Source of the DNA: SSC4 sp964642445
GTDB lineage: Bacteria; Chloroflexota; Anaerolineae; SSC4; Amarolineaceae
Length of the DNA stretch: 7,338 nucleotides
Assembly (NCBI GenBank): GCA_964642445.1
Contig: CAZXQZ010000213.1
Span: 1 to 7,338, forward strand
Reading direction: 5' to 3'
Part shown: positions 5,663 to 7,338 of the stretch, in pieces
Layout of the letters: the number at the start of each line of letters is the position of its first letter
Numbering within the stretch: position 1 is the first letter of the stretch
Notes under the pieces: generated by a model
The model's database searches: none
What the model was told of the DNA's origin: nothing
The model's input: the letters and a program-made list of their open reading frames with translations, nothing else
Made by a program: the position numbers and the translations under genes

Positions 5663-7338
5663 CTACAATCCGCCAGCCTTCTCGACAACCAGCCGGTCGA
5701 GTGCCGCAGCCAGGGTGCGGGAATCACCCCCGACGCGGAGATAGGCATCGGTTGCACCCACCGCCTGGGCAGCCGTACCCGGTGCCGCACCCTGAACCCC
5801 GACCGCCGCCAGGCGCTCACCGGCCGCCAGATCCGCGTCGATCCCCAGGCCGGCCAGCGCCGCCTGTGCTTCGGCTGTCAGAAATGCGGTACCATCCCCT
5901 TTGCTTGCCACCAGCACGATGCGCCCGGCGGGCACCGTCGCCAGGTAGTCGGCCAGGGCCTGGGCTTCGTAGGCATTGGCCGCCGTGTCGAACCCGCGCT
6001 GGTCCAGCAGCTGACCGGTGTTTTGATCGACAACGGCGATATTGAGCCCACGTCTCCCCGCCGAGGCATCCACCACTTGCCCTGCATCGTCCGTCAGGGT
6101 CATGAACGCTTCGTCGAACGCGTGCACGTCGATGACGGCCGGCGCACGGACACCGGTCTGACCGATCAACGCCGTTTCTGGCTGGGCGCGGCGCGGCTGC
6201 TGTGCCTGGGCAAATGCCAGGTGCAGGGTATTGGGCCCATCTTTGACCGCTGCAGCGGGCAGGTCGAAGACGTAATCGTTCCAGCCGGCCGCCAGGGTGA
6301 CCTGGTCCAGCGGCATACCGTTCAGGCTGACCTGCAGCGTTTGCGGCGGCGCACCCGGATAACTGTAGGGTGTCAGCCGCAACGTCACCCGGTAGGCCTG
6401 GCCAGGCTCTGGCTGCAGGGGGAAAAAGAGGTCGGTCTCCTTTCCGGTAATCCAGGCTGCGCTGGCGCCGGCCAGGTCGGCCTCGTCGGCACTCCAGTGG
6501 TCACCGCGGTAGGCCCGGGTGTCTTGCGATCCAACATCGAGCACGAACGGTAAAGCGGGCGGCGGCGCCTGGATACGGTAAACCTGATAACCGTCCGTTT
6601 CCACGACTGGCTGCGGGTCGAGGGGCAGCACGTCGAGGGCGTAGTCGCGCGTGGCCTGCCAGGTGTCGATGTACGGATAGCGGTCGGGCACCGGTGGCGT
6701 CACCACCAGGTACTTGACGTTGAACAACGTCATCAGTTCGGCGGCCTGGGCACGCGCCACGGCATCGACCTCGGGACTGGGCGGTTGGTACATCTCTAGA
6801 CCGGTGAGGGCCTGGAAGAGGGGCAGTCGTTCGAAATAGGCCAGCTTGATCGGTGGATTGCGGCTGATGTTGCCGCCGAGCATGGGGCGCTGATGGGTCT
6901 GCTGGTACCACTGCAGGCGGGTATCCTCGGCGCCGAAGACGCGGAAGCTGTTGCGCCAGCCCAGCGGCAGGTGCATCACAGCGAACTGGCCGGGCTCCTG
7001 GGCGATCTGTGTGTAAAATGCCGGTGCGCGGGCATCGCTGAGGGGCATCGGCCAGGCCAGATGCTCGAACACGAGAAAACCCAGCAAGAGCAGGCTCACG
7101 CCCACGGCCAGGCGCGGCCGGCGGTTGGCAAGCGGTCGCCGCACCAGCCAGTCCAGCGCATAACCGACGAGCACGGCCAGGGCCAGCATGATCACCAGGC
7201 CAAACCGGTTGACCGAGCGGTTGGCATTCAGCACCGGCAAAAAGTGAGTCAGGGCATACGGCAGGGGGAAGGTAACCCCCTCGGGCAGCAGGCCGTCCAG
7301 GTCGAAACGATACTGCCCGTTGATCTGCAGCAGCGGCC
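5663..7338 (-). CDS. GT-C-like polytopic membrane protein, C-terminal part, with ILEI/FAM3-like terminal domain (5' truncated)
   Basis: The gene enters from the right edge with its frame open to the last complete codon (557 residues visible, no start in the window). A TTG at 7240 is internal: the 32 codons before it read as coherent protein ending PLPYALTHF. Visible order: a segment LPVLNANRSVNRF, then two hydrophobic helices (about 46-65 and 77-95) separated by an Arg-rich loop, then an extracytoplasmic tail. The tail holds a mixed region with FNVKYLVVTPP (205-215), a beta-sandwich-like stretch (about 260-380) with VSLNGMPLDQVTL and GWNDYVFDLP, and a final domain (about 398-537) resembling FAM3/ILEI. 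The P-x-x-N-x-N-R-x-x-x-R-F segment before the last helices resembles the end of the membrane domain in YfhO-type and PTPS-related (PF10131) proteins of Chloroflexota. That, and its place 16 bp before the DUF2723 gene, suggests a role in envelope glycan transfer. The catalytic N-terminal part is not visible, so function is inferred. Confidence 0.75.
   Translation of the reverse strand, partial: PLLQINGQYRFDLDGLLPEGVTFPLPYALTHFLPVLNANRSVNRFGLVIMLALAVLVGYALDWLVRRPLANRRPRLAVGVSLLLLGFLVFEHLAWPMPLSDARAPAFYTQIAQEPGQFAVMHLPLGWRNSFRVFGAEDTRLQWYQQTHQRPMLGGNISRNPPIKLAYFERLPLFQALTGLEMYQPPSPEVDAVARAQAAELMTLFNVKYLVVTPPVPDRYPYIDTWQATRDYALDVLPLDPQPVVETDGYQVYRIQAPPPALPFVLDVGSQDTRAYRGDHWSADEADLAGASAAWITGKETDLFFPLQPEPGQAYRVTLRLTPYSYPGAPPQTLQVSLNGMPLDQVTLAAGWNDYVFDLPAAAVKDGPNTLHLAFAQAQQPRRAQPETALIGQTGVRAPAVIDVHAFDEAFMTLTDDAGQVVDASAGRRGLNIAVVDQNTGQLLDQRGFDTAANAYEAQALADYLATVPAGRIVLVASKGDGTAFLTAEAQAALAGLGIDADLAAGERLAAVGVQGAAPGTAAQAVGATDAYLRVGGDSRTLAAALDRLVVEKAGGL
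5726..6145 (-). other. ILEI/FAM3-like domain within the truncated membrane protein
   Basis: The last 160 residues contain the pattern of the interleukin-like EMT inducer domain (ILEI, PF15711; FAM3 family, also in POMGNT1): a strand with VIDVHAFDEAFMTL, then GRRGLNIAVVDQNTGQLLDQRGFDT, then ALADYLATVPAGRIVLVASKGDG, a helix LTAEAQAALAGLGI, and a closing AYLRVGG. FAM3 proteins have the same order: grG-x-N-V-A-x-V-N-x-x-T-G-E-V-L-x-T-x-x-FD, then F-x-x-x-I-x-x-G-x-I-V-L-x-x-x-x-D, then an acidic helix ending in LG. The disulfide cysteines of animal FAM3 are absent. The match was made by eye, without a profile search. Confidence 0.75.

Noticed and set aside
5647..5820. N-terminal extension of 58 residues for the DUF2723 protein
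   Set aside because: It is Arg-rich, overlaps the end of the preceding gene in another frame and adds nothing family-like; the ATG at 5646 directly before the first helix fits better.
7238..7240. TTG as a start codon for the right-hand membrane protein
   Set aside because: The frame stays open to the window edge and the 32 codons before it encode sensible protein continuous with the family-like segment, so the gene is truncated by the window rather than started here.

Overview
The window is GC-rich and almost fully coding. All five genes lie on the minus strand, so transcription runs from high to low coordinates. The gene content points to a Chloroflexota bacterium (Anaerolineae/Caldilineae-like). 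The main reason is the pair of large polytopic GT-C-type envelope proteins with C-terminal beta-sandwich or ILEI-type domains beside a short acyl-CoA dehydrogenase/ETF operon. This assignment is an inference from protein style, not from a marker gene.

Upstream block (7338 to 3190): two membrane-protein genes 16 bp apart, probably co-transcribed from a promoter outside the window. The first is cut by the window edge. It keeps its last membrane helices and a long extracytoplasmic tail ending in a domain that looks like the FAM3/ILEI (interleukin-like EMT inducer) fold. The second is a DUF2723/TMEM260-like putative protein O-mannosyltransferase whose tail carries two diverged copies of a beta-sandwich module. 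Together they suggest glycosylation of an exported substrate or assembly of a surface glycan.

Junction (3189 to 3062): a 128-bp gap with a good sigma70-type promoter on the minus strand (extended -10 TGGTATAAT, 17-bp spacer), which would drive the next block independently.

Downstream block (3061 to 11): an acyl-CoA dehydrogenase gene followed by etfB and etfA. The dehydrogenase oxidises an acyl-CoA and passes electrons to the EtfAB flavoprotein, which delivers them to a quinone oxidoreductase or another acceptor not seen here. By eye, the dehydrogenase has an Arg/Ser pair at the position that binds the glutaryl-CoA carboxylate in glutaryl-CoA dehydrogenases, so a dicarboxylyl-CoA substrate is possible. 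A perfect 16-bp palindrome with three GATC sites sits between the dehydrogenase gene and the ribosome binding site of etfB.

There is no RNA gene, CRISPR array, insertion sequence or phage element. No gene-free stretch exceeds 128 bp. I found no clear new multi-gene system. The most unusual items are the ILEI-like domain on a bacterial membrane protein and the GATC palindrome.
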